A DNA stretch of 64,000 bases from assembly GCA_036960305.1 (NCBI GenBank), contig JBALWA010000005.1:91998-155997 (forward strand). The letters run 5' to 3'. This DNA is from JBALVT01 sp036960305 (GTDB lineage Bacteria > Pseudomonadota > Gammaproteobacteria > Pseudomonadales > Halieaceae). A program made the position numbers and the translations under genes. Of this stretch, positions 17,564 to 26,391 are shown piece after piece. How positions within the stretch are numbered: the first letter of the stretch is position 1; each line of letters opens with the position of its first letter. Below the pieces are notes generated by a model. The model searched no databases, had not been told where the DNA came from, and saw only the letters and a list, made by a program, of their open reading frames with translations.

Positions 17564-17818
17564 CTATTTGATTCCGTCTATCAGGTCATTTAGGGCGCTT
17601 TTTGATTGAATATTGATGCCCTGATTTCTATCTAACTGGTCAACCCCAACCTGTAGCTGTCCACGTAGTGTTGCCAGCTGAATTTCCCTGACCCACTCCT
17701 CGTGGGTATCCATGAAGCGAAGCGCCTCTCGAATGACTTCGCTGGCATTATTATAGAGGCCACTTTCGACCCGAGATTTAACCCGCGCCTCAAGCTCCTC
17801 GGTGAGAGAGATATGCAC
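17564..17818 (-). CDS. parD: ParD-type antitoxin
   Basis: An antitoxin of about 84 residues. The N-terminal ribbon-helix-helix reads HISLTEELEARVKSRVESG followed by YNNASEVIREALRFM, the ParD signature for DNA binding and autoregulation; the C-terminal tail wraps the toxin. I place the start at GTG 17818, preceded by AGGTGG, because the family begins at this strand; an upstream in-frame start at 17851 would add 11 odd residues. Confidence 0.85.
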   Translation of the reverse strand: MHISLTEELEARVKSRVESGLYNNASEVIREALRFMDTHEEWVREIQLATLRGQLQVGVDQLDRNQGINIQSKSALNDLIDGIK

Positions 17819-18000
17819 AACAACCACCTGTACCAGCCAATGTATTTCCACACTGTGAACAGCAATACAATCTTTGTCAATCTATGTATTTTGTTGTCAC
17901 TTCGCGGGAATTCAAAACCATTCCGGTTCAAATGCCTGCTTAACGGTGAGTCATGAGCTTTTCAGCAATTTCTCGGAAAGACCCAACAGCTTTAGCAGCC
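17819..18000. other. Intergenic region between parD and the sulfatase operon end
   Basis: 182 bp, AT-rich toward parD, which should hold the parDE promoter and autoregulatory operator. I see no further gene and no convincing terminator for the minus-strand sulfatase unit, although transcription from that unit would run into parDE. Confidence 0.4.
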
Positions 18001-19785
18001 CTATAGACGTAGGTCTTTGAATGACGGGTCCAGCCGCCAACTCTGTCCTTTTATCCTGGGGAGCATTTGACCTGCGTCATCACCCACTTCACGTTCAATC
18101 AAGCGATTGAGCTTGTTATTCATCATCTCAATGACGTCACCGTGTAGCTTCATATCTACAGCGAGATTGTTTATCTCTAGCGGATCGCTCACAACATCGA
18201 AGAGTTCGACATCGTTGTAAGCATAGAGCTCCTCAAGTGATTTGGGCACATGATGCTGCAAGGGCGAAAAATAACGGCTGAACTTGTAGCGACCATCATA
18301 GACGGTCCGAATCGCTCCGCGCTTGGAGAGGTCAGGCCGAAATCCCTGGTTTGGCAGCTCAGCGGGCAAGCCGCCTTTGGCGAAGTAGTTACTGATGCTG
18401 GTGAAGAACGCATCGTCAACAAAACCAATCATATTGTAGTTGTACAGGGCTCCTTCACGCAGGGTATCCACTTGCGCAGCTTCTGGGTCCTGTAGCAGGG
18501 TCGAGATGTCCTTGCCGGGCAAACCACTGCGGGCGGCTTCGCTACCGCCGGCCAGACCAATCAGTGTCGTCGCTATATCAACATGGGATGTTACCGCCTT
18601 GCATCGCTTTCCGACTGCATAAGCCGGGTGCACAATGGTCAGGGGAACATTGTTCTGTTCGCGATAGGCGTTTGCGCCCTTGCCGGTCAGGCCGTGGGCA
18701 CCGCCCAGCTCACCGTGATCGGCTGTGAATAGAATAATGGTGCTCTCGGCGAGGCCAAGATCGTCCAGCTCGTCAAGTATCTGGACCAGCTTGTTATCCA
18801 CATCCCGCAGACAGTTGAGGTAGTAATTGTTCAGGCGCCCAAGGGCTTCGTCCTGTATCGGCACAATGCCGCACAAAGCACCGCGCGCATTTCGAAAGTT
18901 CAGATGCGCCCCAGGCCTGCCGTTGTCATCAAAGCCCTGCTCGCGCGACTGCGGCAGCGCCAAGTCCCAGTCGTTCTGGTAAAGCGCATTGGCAGGCTCC
19001 CTGTTGAGGTGCATCAGCTCACTACCGGACTGCACGGACTGTCCGGGAAGGTCAGTATTGTAATACATGACATCGTGAGGATTGATCAGGTTCACCGCCA
19101 TAAACCACGGTTTGTCATCATCCCGCAACGCTTGCCCCTGGCCCCGTAGCCAGCTTCGTGCACCGGCGGAAATCACATCATCATGGAGGTAGCCACCCTC
19201 GGTATGCCCGATCACATCACCAATGCCGAAATAATCCGAAAAACCGTAGGCCTCCATTTCATCTACGAGTATTTTCTTCGGCGCATGTAACTCGTTAGCG
19301 GTTTCAAACTCCTGGGTCAGGTGCCACTTGCCTTTGTAGGCGGTGTAATAGCCCTGCTTTCTCAGCAAATCACCAATGGTATCGATTTCGGTGGACATGC
19401 TGCCTGACCAGGAAAAATTCGTGTTGTCGAACATACCGTTATTCTGGATATGCTGCCCGGTATAGATAACCGCCCGGGAGGGCGTGCACACACAGGAACC
19501 AATCTGGTGATTCTCGAAAACGACACCACGCTGTGCCAGGCGCTCCCGACCGGGTAGCCGGTAACCCGCCGGTAATTCGTCCGCCGTTAAATAGCGCTCC
19601 TGGTCAGTAACAATCATCAGAATGTTATAGGGCCCGCCTGCATCACCGCGAGTACCGGCAGCACCCTTGGTTGTTCCGGAGGCCTGAGCACTTTGAAAGC
19701 CTCCGGCAACGCCGACGGCACCGGCAGCCGCTATTGCGCTGCCCGCCAGAAACTTTCGTCTGCTTAAGTCAGTGCTGTCGTTCAT
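18001..19785 (-). CDS. Sulfatase (alkaline-phosphatase superfamily) with Tat signal
   Basis: A 594-residue type I sulfatase. A twin-arginine leader (SRRKFLAGS, residues 8-16) followed by an Ala/Gly-rich hydrophobic stretch directs export. The formylglycine motif is CTPSR with C100 and R104, so an FGE-type maturase is needed; none is in the window. HGELGGAHG around the second metal-site region is also present. It would hydrolyse a sulfate ester in the periplasm. It is 38 bp downstream of a second sulfatase that has a different leader. Confidence 0.9.
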   Translation of the reverse strand: MNDSTDLSRRKFLAGSAIAAAGAVGVAGGFQSAQASGTTKGAAGTRGDAGGPYNILMIVTDQERYLTADELPAGYRLPGRERLAQRGVVFENHQIGSCVCTPSRAVIYTGQHIQNNGMFDNTNFSWSGSMSTEIDTIGDLLRKQGYYTAYKGKWHLTQEFETANELHAPKKILVDEMEAYGFSDYFGIGDVIGHTEGGYLHDDVISAGARSWLRGQGQALRDDDKPWFMAVNLINPHDVMYYNTDLPGQSVQSGSELMHLNREPANALYQNDWDLALPQSREQGFDDNGRPGAHLNFRNARGALCGIVPIQDEALGRLNNYYLNCLRDVDNKLVQILDELDDLGLAESTIILFTADHGELGGAHGLTGKGANAYREQNNVPLTIVHPAYAVGKRCKAVTSHVDIATTLIGLAGGSEAARSGLPGKDISTLLQDPEAAQVDTLREGALYNYNMIGFVDDAFFTSISNYFAKGGLPAELPNQGFRPDLSKRGAIRTVYDGRYKFSRYFSPLQHHVPKSLEELYAYNDVELFDVVSDPLEINNLAVDMKLHGDVIEMMNNKLNRLIEREVGDDAGQMLPRIKGQSWRLDPSFKDLRL

Positions 19786-19823
19786 ATCTTGCTACTCTCG
19801 TTCAAGGCGATACCCTGGCTAAC

Positions 19824-21500
19824 TCAGTGTCCCGCGGCTTTTCGCGCAGTGTAGTAATACTCCAAAAGCGCTTCAGTCTCCGGCCGCAGGTTGGCAATAC
19901 CCTCATAGGGCGTACCGGAAGTTTCCTTGCGATCGGGGAATTTTTTCTTCAGCGCCATGTGACGCTCTCGCATGTCTGGGAAGTACGCAACCGACCACAT
20001 ACCTGTTGCCAGCAAAGGCTTGGTTTCTTTGAGGTCTCTATAGAGATCAAAGACTGGTAAGGCGAAACCGGGAGATCCTGGCGCAGGCCAATGCGCTTTA
20101 AACTGCTCCTTGATCGTGGCCTTCAAGTGCGGACCCTCGTAGACATGATGATAGTCACGACGACCATATTCATCGCCATTAAACAGCAGCGACGTCTGAT
20201 TAACGCCGTCAACGACGCGATCGCGGGGAATATGCTTGTCAGCCTGCGCAATCGTCGCCAGCGTGGTGTACCAGTCACCGGCATACACTATATCCCCGGC
20301 AAAGGTGTCGGCTTGTATGACATTCGGCCAGCGCACATAGGCATTCACCCGAACACCGCCCTCCAGGGTATCCCCCTTGAAGCCGCGGAAGACCATTTGA
20401 GAATAGCCAGAATCGGGCATCGCCTGAAACATTGGGCCATTGTCACTCATCATAACCACCACGGTGTTGTCCGCATCACCGGTTTTCTCCAGTGCAGCGA
20501 ACAGCTCTCCCAAGTGAGCGTCCAGATCTGTCATGCTCTCGACCCAGGTACCACCGTTAGCAGTAGTAAACTCCCTGTTTCTGCGAGTAAAATTTACCGG
20601 AATCTGCGGCCAGTAATTCAGGAAGAATGGCTCGTCGTCAGCGGCTAACTCGTTCAGCCTCTCAATCACCTGTTTTTTGTAACGTTCATTCAGTGCGTCA
20701 TAGTAGGCAAAGTCCAGTGGCTTTCCTGCTTCCACACCCCATTCATGAGCATCTTCTCCAGCAACGGCATCGACTCCCAACACCCAGCCGGCGGGCCTAA
20801 AGTTTTTGTCCATACGGTAGTTGGGTACGGTCTCTCTAACCTTATAATTATCGGACAGACGATCGTCTTCCGACTCGTCAGTCATGAAGTTGAATGTCGC
20901 CTGGTTATGCAGGGGGTAACTGGCGGTATCAAAACCCTGATTGTGGGGTGCAGCCTGGGCAATGTCCCCCTGGTGCCATTTGCCGATATGGGCGGTGTTA
21001 TAACCCTCTTTTTTCAATAACTCGGCAAGCGTCACTTCATCTTTATGTAAACCCGTGCCTTCCGGTGGCACAATTTTGGGTTCCAGCATATGGCTGCGCA
21101 CCGGCAGGCGACCTGTCAGCAAAGCGGTACGTGTTGGTGTGCACGTGGGCTCAGAGTACATGCGGGAGAATGTCAGGCTTTCTCGGGCAAAAGCATTGAT
21201 ATTTGGAGTAGTAGTACCGCGCACATGGTTCAGTACGGGGTCGCCCATCTCACCAAAGCCCACATCATCTATCAGGACAAACAGAATATTAGGGCGCCTG
21301 CCACCATTGGCCTCACGCACTTCAGCCAATTTGGCTGCAATCGCTTTGTCTTCCTGCGCCCAGCGCTCGCCGTGTTGCGCCAGCAGCATGTAATGCTCGG
21401 CATCATGTTGTATCTCGCCTCGCTTGGCGCCCGCCAAACTTATCTGCGGAACGGCCATTAGCAGAGTAACCAGGACTGCGTGCAAACGTAGTTTCATCAT
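19824..21500 (-). CDS. Arylsulfatase-family enzyme, secreted
   Basis: A sulfatase of about 558 residues. A Sec-type signal (LHAVLVTLLMAVPQISLAGA) leads to a mature enzyme beginning near residue 25. Metal ligands are seen in VLIDDVGFGEMG (DD 78-79), and the formylglycine motif is CTPTR with C120. It is a close paralogue of the sulfatase at 47904: both share a QHDAEHY/RHDEEHY pre-domain before the catalytic core. The start at ATG 21500 is preferred over 21530. A repeated promoter module lies 68-134 bp upstream. Confidence 0.9.
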   Translation of the reverse strand: MMKLRLHAVLVTLLMAVPQISLAGAKRGEIQHDAEHYMLLAQHGERWAQEDKAIAAKLAEVREANGGRRPNILFVLIDDVGFGEMGDPVLNHVRGTTTPNINAFARESLTFSRMYSEPTCTPTRTALLTGRLPVRSHMLEPKIVPPEGTGLHKDEVTLAELLKKEGYNTAHIGKWHQGDIAQAAPHNQGFDTASYPLHNQATFNFMTDESEDDRLSDNYKVRETVPNYRMDKNFRPAGWVLGVDAVAGEDAHEWGVEAGKPLDFAYYDALNERYKKQVIERLNELAADDEPFFLNYWPQIPVNFTRRNREFTTANGGTWVESMTDLDAHLGELFAALEKTGDADNTVVVMMSDNGPMFQAMPDSGYSQMVFRGFKGDTLEGGVRVNAYVRWPNVIQADTFAGDIVYAGDWYTTLATIAQADKHIPRDRVVDGVNQTSLLFNGDEYGRRDYHHVYEGPHLKATIKEQFKAHWPAPGSPGFALPVFDLYRDLKETKPLLATGMWSVAYFPDMRERHMALKKKFPDRKETSGTPYEGIANLRPETEALLEYYYTARKAAGH

Positions 21501-21567
21501 CGGTCCAAACCCACCTAAACTTATAATCAATAGTTCTATATTGTTTCGCGATACCGCAACATGCGTG

Positions 21568-21634
21568 TACCGGATAATGCCAGTAAATCATTTATACAGG
21601 TTGACACAGAATCAACCCATCAAAAAATCGAACC
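21568..21634 (-). promoter_or_regulatory. Repeated promoter module, copy A
   Basis: On the plus strand this reads TACCGGATAATGCCAG (21568-21583), CATTTATAC (21589-21597) and CATCAAAAAATCGAACC (21618-21634). The same three blocks occur in the same order and nearly the same spacing at 23797-23864. On the minus strand GTATAAATG is a possible -10 region. It lies upstream of the sulfatase pair and suggests shared control with the DUF2092 operon. Confidence 0.6.
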
Positions 21635-21665
21635 TTCGTAAATCGGTGGTGTAACCACCCAACAA

Positions 21666-22463
21666 CTAGTAGACAAAGCGCAATCCCAGGCCAATGGCCC
21701 AATCGTAGGAACGATCACTCCCGAGTCCGGCGAGACCCTCTCCATAAATGCCAAAACCTTGACCCAGCATCTTCCCAAACTGGACCTCCGTGCTGGCCGG
21801 TACCGCATGAGTATTCCAGTCATAGGGAACCTTGGCATCGAGTTTCCACCAGTATCCGTTAGACAAGCTCCACAGTCCTATCAATCGTCCGGCCGTTACA
21901 TCGACCTCATCACCGCTGTATTCAGTATAATGTTGCACGAGAGGTATGAGTGTAAGACTGTCATTTATGTTCAGCGCGACGCCACCGAATGGCGATAGAA
22001 TATCGGCATCACTGCCAATACCCATATCCGCGTTATCAAAGCTCTTAATCCACTCAAGACCGACTGACGTTCGGTACGGTGTATCGCCCCACTTCCCCTC
22101 GCTGGGAAAATAGATCCCCTTCAGGTGGAAGCTTTCCCGGTCCTGCTCGCTGCTACCGCTTTCATCCGTATCCCAGTAGTGCGCCTCATATTTGATTTTC
22201 AGCTTGTCAGTCGCCATGAAGGCACCGTCGACAAAATAGTCGCTGCGATCACTCCCCTCTACAAGATCAAAACGCTGGACGCGAAGATCGGTATTCTTAC
22301 CCTTGGACAATGGGTTGGATGCGTTTTCGGCGGCTGCAACAGGCACCGTTATGCATAAGCCTGCGATCAGCAGCTTCAGACAAACAAAGAAAGCCCGATG
22401 AACGTTGAATGTATTACCTTTCAAATTAGTAACTCCAGCAATAGACAAGCCAAGTTTCTTCAT
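21666..22463 (-). CDS. Outer-membrane beta-barrel protein
   Basis: A 265-residue exported protein. The hydrophobic core LKLLIAGLCITVPVAAA near residues 31-45 is a signal peptide with an unusually long N-region, so the true start could be internal. The mature part is strand-rich (FHLKGIYFPSEG, TSVGLEWIKSF, GLGLRFVY) and ends in aromatic Tyr as many barrels do. It sits between the small exported proteins and the sulfatases and could be a substrate channel. I could not place it in a named family. Confidence 0.65.
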   Translation of the reverse strand: MKKLGLSIAGVTNLKGNTFNVHRAFFVCLKLLIAGLCITVPVAAAENASNPLSKGKNTDLRVQRFDLVEGSDRSDYFVDGAFMATDKLKIKYEAHYWDTDESGSSEQDRESFHLKGIYFPSEGKWGDTPYRTSVGLEWIKSFDNADMGIGSDADILSPFGGVALNINDSLTLIPLVQHYTEYSGDEVDVTAGRLIGLWSLSNGYWWKLDAKVPYDWNTHAVPASTEVQFGKMLGQGFGIYGEGLAGLGSDRSYDWAIGLGLRFVY

Positions 22464-22492
22464 AGACCTATCTATCTCCCGGCTCCACCCTG

Positions 22493-22843
22493 TCAGTAAT
22501 CTTCTTCGAATTCCACATCGGTATTCGCGCCGGAATCAATTGTCTCAACGATGTACACAACCGTGGTTCCCTGATAGGCGGGCTGGTACCAGATTCCACC
22601 GCAGTAGTAATAGCTTACACCTCCCCGGATTCGGGTAACATTGCAGCCGTAGGGCAGCGAGCTGAGTCGCATGCCTCGACGCACATGTCGACGCCGCCTG
22701 CGACGATGAGTGCGGCGTCGGGTTCCCCCGACACTACTGGGACTGGCAGGACGGCCCCGCCTTGCACTGAGCTCGGGGCTAAGCCCTGTGAGGCCTGCCA
22801 GCGTAAGAGCAGCTAAAGCTGTCAAGATTTCTCGTCTTTTCAT
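22493..22843 (-). CDS. Small Arg-rich exported protein (DUF6515-like)
   Basis: A 116-residue protein. It starts MKRREILTALAALTLAG, a signal-like segment with an RR pair, then has a very basic Arg/His stretch (residues 40-60) and a conserved-looking core LPYGCNVTRIRGGVSYYYCG with two Cys, followed by YQPAYQGTTVVYIVE. The pattern resembles small DUF6515-type periplasmic proteins. The acidic tail DVEFEEDY contrasts with the basic segment. Function unknown; it is co-transcribed with the DUF2092 gene 11 bp upstream. Confidence 0.65.
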   Translation of the reverse strand: MKRREILTALAALTLAGLTGLSPELSARRGRPASPSSVGGTRRRTHRRRRRRHVRRGMRLSSLPYGCNVTRIRGGVSYYYCGGIWYQPAYQGTTVVYIVETIDSGANTDVEFEEDY

Positions 22844-22854
22844 GTCAGGCCTCC

Positions 22855-23601
22855 CTACTCTGCGTCTTCGAGATCAAACTCGATTTCGATTGCGTTCGCC
22901 GGGGGTTCAAACCCCAGAGACCCGGGCTCGATCTTGGGGTTCGTATTCCAGTCAAAAAAGAAGACCGAACGCGGGGACCCCGCCTCCCACTTGGAACTTA
23001 TAGCCATTTTTCCAGGCAGCGGCGGGCCATCGGAAGACACCCAGAGCTGGATATCAATCTCTGGAGCCCGAATACCGATATGATGGTATTGCCGTCCGCG
23101 AAACAGACTAAGACCGAGGTAATCAACAGATTCAGCGTCTTCGGTCAGGTGGGCGGCAGCATTACTGGAAATTAAATCCAGTACGGGCGCATCGATCCCT
23201 ACTTCATTGACCGCAAATTCCACTGCCGCATCCAGACCCACCGGAAGAGCATGCTGTGCGTAGAAGCCCGCTGTCTCGCTATAGACCGTCAACACGCCGT
23301 TTCCAAAGAAGACCTCCTTGTTCGACTCCGCCGTGCGGTTGGTCAAACGCAGGGTATCCGGCTTACTCACACGCAGCGTGACATCTGTGGAGTGCTCTAT
23401 TATCTGCCCAGCGGCAAGTCTTTCGTCGGTATAACCATCCCCGACAATGACAAAGCGCTCCATAGCCGCAATTTCGGCGCTCATGTTTTTGAGAATGTCC
23501 TGGGCGGAGTTCGCTTCTTCCGCACTTAAGGGGCTACAGAATATGAACCAGAGGCCCATAGTTTTGGCCACTAGCACGAGTAAATTCAATCGGTGACTCA
23601 T
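22855..23601 (-). CDS. DUF2092 periplasmic protein (LolA-like fold)
   Basis: A 248-residue exported protein with signal peptide MSHRLNLLVLVAKTMGLWFI and cleavage near SAEEA. The mature chain matches the DUF2092 pattern: an N-terminal helix (AQDILKNMSAEIAAMERF), RVSKPDTLRL and SAEIDIQLW-like strands of a LolA/LppX-type half-barrel that can hold lipids. It is the first gene of the minus-strand unit carrying the small basic protein, the barrel and the sulfatases. Lipid or hydrophobic-substrate binding is inference. Confidence 0.72.
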   Translation of the reverse strand: MSHRLNLLVLVAKTMGLWFIFCSPLSAEEANSAQDILKNMSAEIAAMERFVIVGDGYTDERLAAGQIIEHSTDVTLRVSKPDTLRLTNRTAESNKEVFFGNGVLTVYSETAGFYAQHALPVGLDAAVEFAVNEVGIDAPVLDLISSNAAAHLTEDAESVDYLGLSLFRGRQYHHIGIRAPEIDIQLWVSSDGPPLPGKMAISSKWEAGSPRSVFFFDWNTNPKIEPGSLGFEPPANAIEIEFDLEDAE

Positions 23602-23955
23602 CGTAACTCCCTTTGGATCTGCTTATTAGCGGTGGAGATCAACCTTCGAGTCCAGTAGTAGCCGGATGAAACATTTCTTCGAAGCCGCCGCGCCTTTTGA
23701 CCAAGTCCTGCTCATGCAGTGTATCGCATAACCAGTACCAGTTCTTTGCGATTGTCCGTAGGGCCAGCAATCATCAGCCATCAGCTAAGATACATTTACC
23801 GGATAATTCCAGCTAATACATTTATACGCCTTCGGCTATTCTAGCCACATCAAAAAATCGAACCCGTGACAGAAGAGGATCTATCGGAATGGGTATCGCT
23901 GGAGATCAAGGCGTGCCTTCTGCAGTAAGCCCAGCTGTTAAGAACGGCTGTAAGA
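23602..23955. other. 354-bp intergenic region with promoter module
   Basis: No open frame of note. It holds copy B of the repeated promoter module (23797-23864), about 200 bp upstream of the DUF2092 start and about 90 bp from the araC stop. The rest, including 23602-23796, shows nothing I can name; it may be a long 5' leader. Confidence 0.5.
23797..23864 (-). promoter_or_regulatory. Repeated promoter module, copy B
   Basis: On the plus strand TACCGGATAATTCCAG (23797-23812), CATTTATAC (23819-23827) and CATCAAAAAATCGAACC (23848-23864) match copy A at 21568. The 17-base block is identical in both. Between the last two blocks each copy carries a different small dyad (GGCTA/TAGCC here). The arrangement suggests a regulated promoter for the DUF2092 operon. 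Confidence 0.6.
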
Positions 23956-24894
23956 TTATCTTCGCTTAAGTGTTTCCGAGGGTAATTCGCCGTAGATGAC
24001 GCGATAATCCGCAGCGAACTGGCCCATGTGCCAAAAACCGTGGATACCGGCCAGTTCAATAATGCTGTCGCAGTCCTGCTGATCAAACTCTCGCAAGCCC
24101 TGATAGACCTGAGACAGCCTCAGGGATTTAATGTATTTTTTGGGGGTTACGCCAAATCGCTTCAAAAAGCCCTTTTCCAGTGTCCGCTGACTACAGCCAG
24201 TGAAACTGCAAAGCTCGCTTGCAAGGATGTTTTCAAGTTCGCTACTGTGGATCACCTCAAGCGCCCGAGTCACGGAATGCTCAGATTTAGTAACCTTAGC
24301 GGACATTGAAGGACTCGCATCATATAAGGCCTCAAAAACGGCCAGAGCCAGACTCTCTTCACGGCCCGATACAATATCCAACCGGGCGCCCGCACCGTAC
24401 TCCACCAGTTGTCGCCACTTAAGCAGTTCCTCTCGTAGCGCTCCCAGCTTGGCAGAACTCGGCAGATAACTACCAACAGCGGGGATCAGCAAGTTCAGGG
24501 GAAGGTGATAAACCTGCTCACCCAGCCTCGTCATAAAGTCCTCTGCAAAATGCATTCCTTGGCCACGAAATCCGACCGGAGAACTAGCCTTCATATCGTC
24601 ATCCTGAGGGAAAACAGTAATCGAGTCATTGGGTATCAATCGATCGTAGGACCAGACAGCAGGGTTATCGGCATCGAGCAATCCGAAGCTCAAGAAGCCT
24701 TGCCTGCGGTGCAGACGTTGATCAAAAGCAGCACCATATCGAAATTTGTTACAGGCAATGCGGGGACTTTGATAAAGGTCGACACTGGATTCTTCCTCGG
24801 CGGGTCCCAACTGAGCCACAGAGAATCCCCAGGCATATTGAATACTCGTCAATTCTTCGAATTGATAACCTTTCTGGAGTGCAATGTTCAACAT
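23956..24894 (-). CDS. AraC-family transcriptional regulator
   Basis: A 312-residue regulator. The C-terminal double HTH is clear: LCSFTGCSQRTLEKGFLKRF and SIIELAGIHGFWHMGQFAAD, followed by YGELPSETL. The N-terminal 200 residues would sense an effector. It lies beside the sulfatase cluster on the same strand, and a motif like those of the sulfatase promoters sits 54 bp upstream of its own start, so it is the best candidate to control them and itself. Confidence 0.88.
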   Translation of the reverse strand: MLNIALQKGYQFEELTSIQYAWGFSVAQLGPAEEESSVDLYQSPRIACNKFRYGAAFDQRLHRRQGFLSFGLLDADNPAVWSYDRLIPNDSITVFPQDDDMKASSPVGFRGQGMHFAEDFMTRLGEQVYHLPLNLLIPAVGSYLPSSAKLGALREELLKWRQLVEYGAGARLDIVSGREESLALAVFEALYDASPSMSAKVTKSEHSVTRALEVIHSSELENILASELCSFTGCSQRTLEKGFLKRFGVTPKKYIKSLRLSQVYQGLREFDQQDCDSIIELAGIHGFWHMGQFAADYRVIYGELPSETLKRR

Positions 24895-24947
24895 GTTCGA
24901 TTTCTTGATGGGGTCTACTACACGATTCAGCTAAAAATAGAGGAATG

Positions 24948-24967
24948 TAACGGTAATTACCAGTAAT
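24948..24967. promoter_or_regulatory. Operator-like motif, copy C, upstream of araC
   Basis: TAACGGTAATTACCAGTAAT matches box A (starting at 21568) at 14 of 20 positions and contains the perfect palindrome GGTAATTACC (24952-24961). It lies between araC (minus, start 24894) and the small RHH gene (plus, start 25021), so it could serve autoregulation or both genes. Confidence 0.5.
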
Positions 24968-25020
24968 TGCTTATTTGGCATGGGTAATTCTACGATTAAC
25001 CCTAGAATAATCAAGGCTAA

Positions 25021-25227
25021 ATGAACATCATGCAAGACCAAACTTCGCATCACAGCCCTAAACGAGGCAGACCAAAATCGGCTGCAGACACCTCGCGCCC
25101 CAATCGTATCGTAACCTTTGTTACCGACCGGGAGTTGGAGATGCTGGAGTCAGTAAGCCATAGTGAAGAGCGATCAATGGCCTCGGTGGTTCATCGCATC
25201 ATCAGGGCACATTTCGAGGAGAATTAG
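25021..25227 (+). CDS. Small ribbon-helix-helix-like protein
   Basis: A 68-residue protein. A basic, flexible N terminus (SPKRGRPKSAAD) leads to NRIVTFVTDRELEMLESVS, a strand plus helix as in RHH/CopG repressors, and then RSMASVVHRIIRAHF, the second helix. It is probably a DNA-binding regulator. No toxin gene accompanies it, so it is not an obvious antitoxin. It is divergent from araC and convergent with ubiX. Confidence 0.6.
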   Translation: MNIMQDQTSHHSPKRGRPKSAADTSRPNRIVTFVTDRELEMLESVSHSEERSMASVVHRIIRAHFEEN

Positions 25228-25303
25228 CCAGTGCATTTGCCAATGACGAGCGCGTGCATCTGGCGATGCCGCAGGTGGATATATCTGGACGCTAGCTGAG
25301 TTA

Positions 25304-25870
25304 CTAGCCGCTGGAGCCTCCCCAGCGCTTCACAACGCCGCTATCGATCCCGAACAAGTCCAGAATTCTACCAACCGAATGATTGACGATATCATCCAGT
25401 GTTTGTGGCTCATTGTAAAAAGCCGGCACAGGCGGTGCGATTATCGCTCCCAGTTGCGCCGCTTTGTACAAAAGCTCGCAATGACCCACATGGAGCGGTG
25501 TTTCACGTGGCATTAGCACCAGGGGCCGTCGTTCTTTCAGGGTGACGTCAGCTACGCGGGGAATGAGACTGTCGGCAAAGGAGTGCACAATGGCTGACAG
25601 GGTCTTCATGGAACAGGGCGCGACAATCATGCCGTCCGTTTTGAATGAACCGCTGGATACCGACGCCGCCTGATTGGCTGAGCTGTGTACTTCATCCGCA
25701 AGGGCCTCAACCTCCCGGGCCGAGTATTGCGTTTCCAACTCCACGTTCAAACGGCCGTACTTACTCATGATAAGATGCGTCTCAACGTCGTCCATGGTTT
25801 TCAAGACCTCAAGCAAACGGATCCCATACACGACACCACTTGCTCCTGAAATTCCAACAACAAGTTTCAT
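25304..25870 (-). CDS. ubiX: UbiX-family flavin prenyltransferase
   Basis: A 188-residue flavoprotein. It begins MKLVVGISGASGVVYGIRLL, the FMN-binding signature, and has the family motifs MIVAPCSMKTLSAI and LVLMPRETPLHVGH. UbiX/Pad1 transfers dimethylallyl phosphate to FMN to make prenylated FMN, the cofactor of UbiD decarboxylases. Its start overlaps the end of the chaperone gene by four bases. Being in the same minus-strand unit as UbiD (33860-35410), it very likely supplies that enzyme. Confidence 0.93.
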   Translation of the reverse strand: MKLVVGISGASGVVYGIRLLEVLKTMDDVETHLIMSKYGRLNVELETQYSAREVEALADEVHSSANQAASVSSGSFKTDGMIVAPCSMKTLSAIVHSFADSLIPRVADVTLKERRPLVLMPRETPLHVGHCELLYKAAQLGAIIAPPVPAFYNEPQTLDDIVNHSVGRILDLFGIDSGVVKRWGGSSG

Positions 25871-26391
25871 GCGGCATCCTCCACTGGCAGTCCAAAGTGC
25901 GCTCTCTCGTAATCCATAAGAGCCTGAATATCCTCCAGCAATTCCCGGTAATGTGCGCTGTCACTATCAAAATCTCTCACTATGTTAGCGACCAGGTTTA
26001 ATAAGTGCCGGGTAAGAAAATCCTGCTGCGCTTTGAACAAGGATTCCCTGGCCTTCACGTCTGTTGATTCCTGCACCTCCAGATAACTCAGGAAATGCAT
26101 GAATTCCAGCTCTACCGACAGGTGATCCGGCAGATCTGCACTTTGATCTCTGCCCAGACCAAAAAACTCATAGAACCGTGTAAGCTCCTCGTAGAGTACC
26201 TCCTGACCCTCCGTTGTATACGCAGCTTCATGCAAAGAGCACGCGGATTTGTAAACGCTACAGTCAAAACAGGCGATATAATCCAGTTGTTGCTGCTCGT
26301 TGTCTTCTGTCTTCTGTGGATAACGAAAAGCGTCAGCGAAAAAATGATACGCCGAAGATCGGTCCGCTACGTTGAGTTCCAATGGCTGCAT
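25867..26391 (-). CDS. TorD/DmsD-type molybdoenzyme chaperone
   Basis: A 174-residue all-helical protein of the TorD/NarJ redox-enzyme maturation family. It has SSAYHFFADAFRYP near the N terminus and LPDHLSVELEFMHFL, the motif contacting the Tat signal of the client enzyme. These proteins hold the catalytic subunit until the molybdenum cofactor is inserted. The client is almost certainly the 29026-31899 subunit, which carries a Tat signal. The position matches EbdD and DdhD in known clusters. Confidence 0.88.
   Translation of the reverse strand: MQPLELNVADRSSAYHFFADAFRYPQKTEDNEQQQLDYIACFDCSVYKSACSLHEAAYTTEGQEVLYEELTRFYEFFGLGRDQSADLPDHLSVELEFMHFLSYLEVQESTDVKARESLFKAQQDFLTRHLLNLVANIVRDFDSDSAHYRELLEDIQALMDYERAHFGLPVEDAA

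Noticed and set aside
25021..25227. The small RHH-like protein as an antitoxin.
   Set aside because: No toxin-like gene is adjacent; a stand-alone regulator is more likely.
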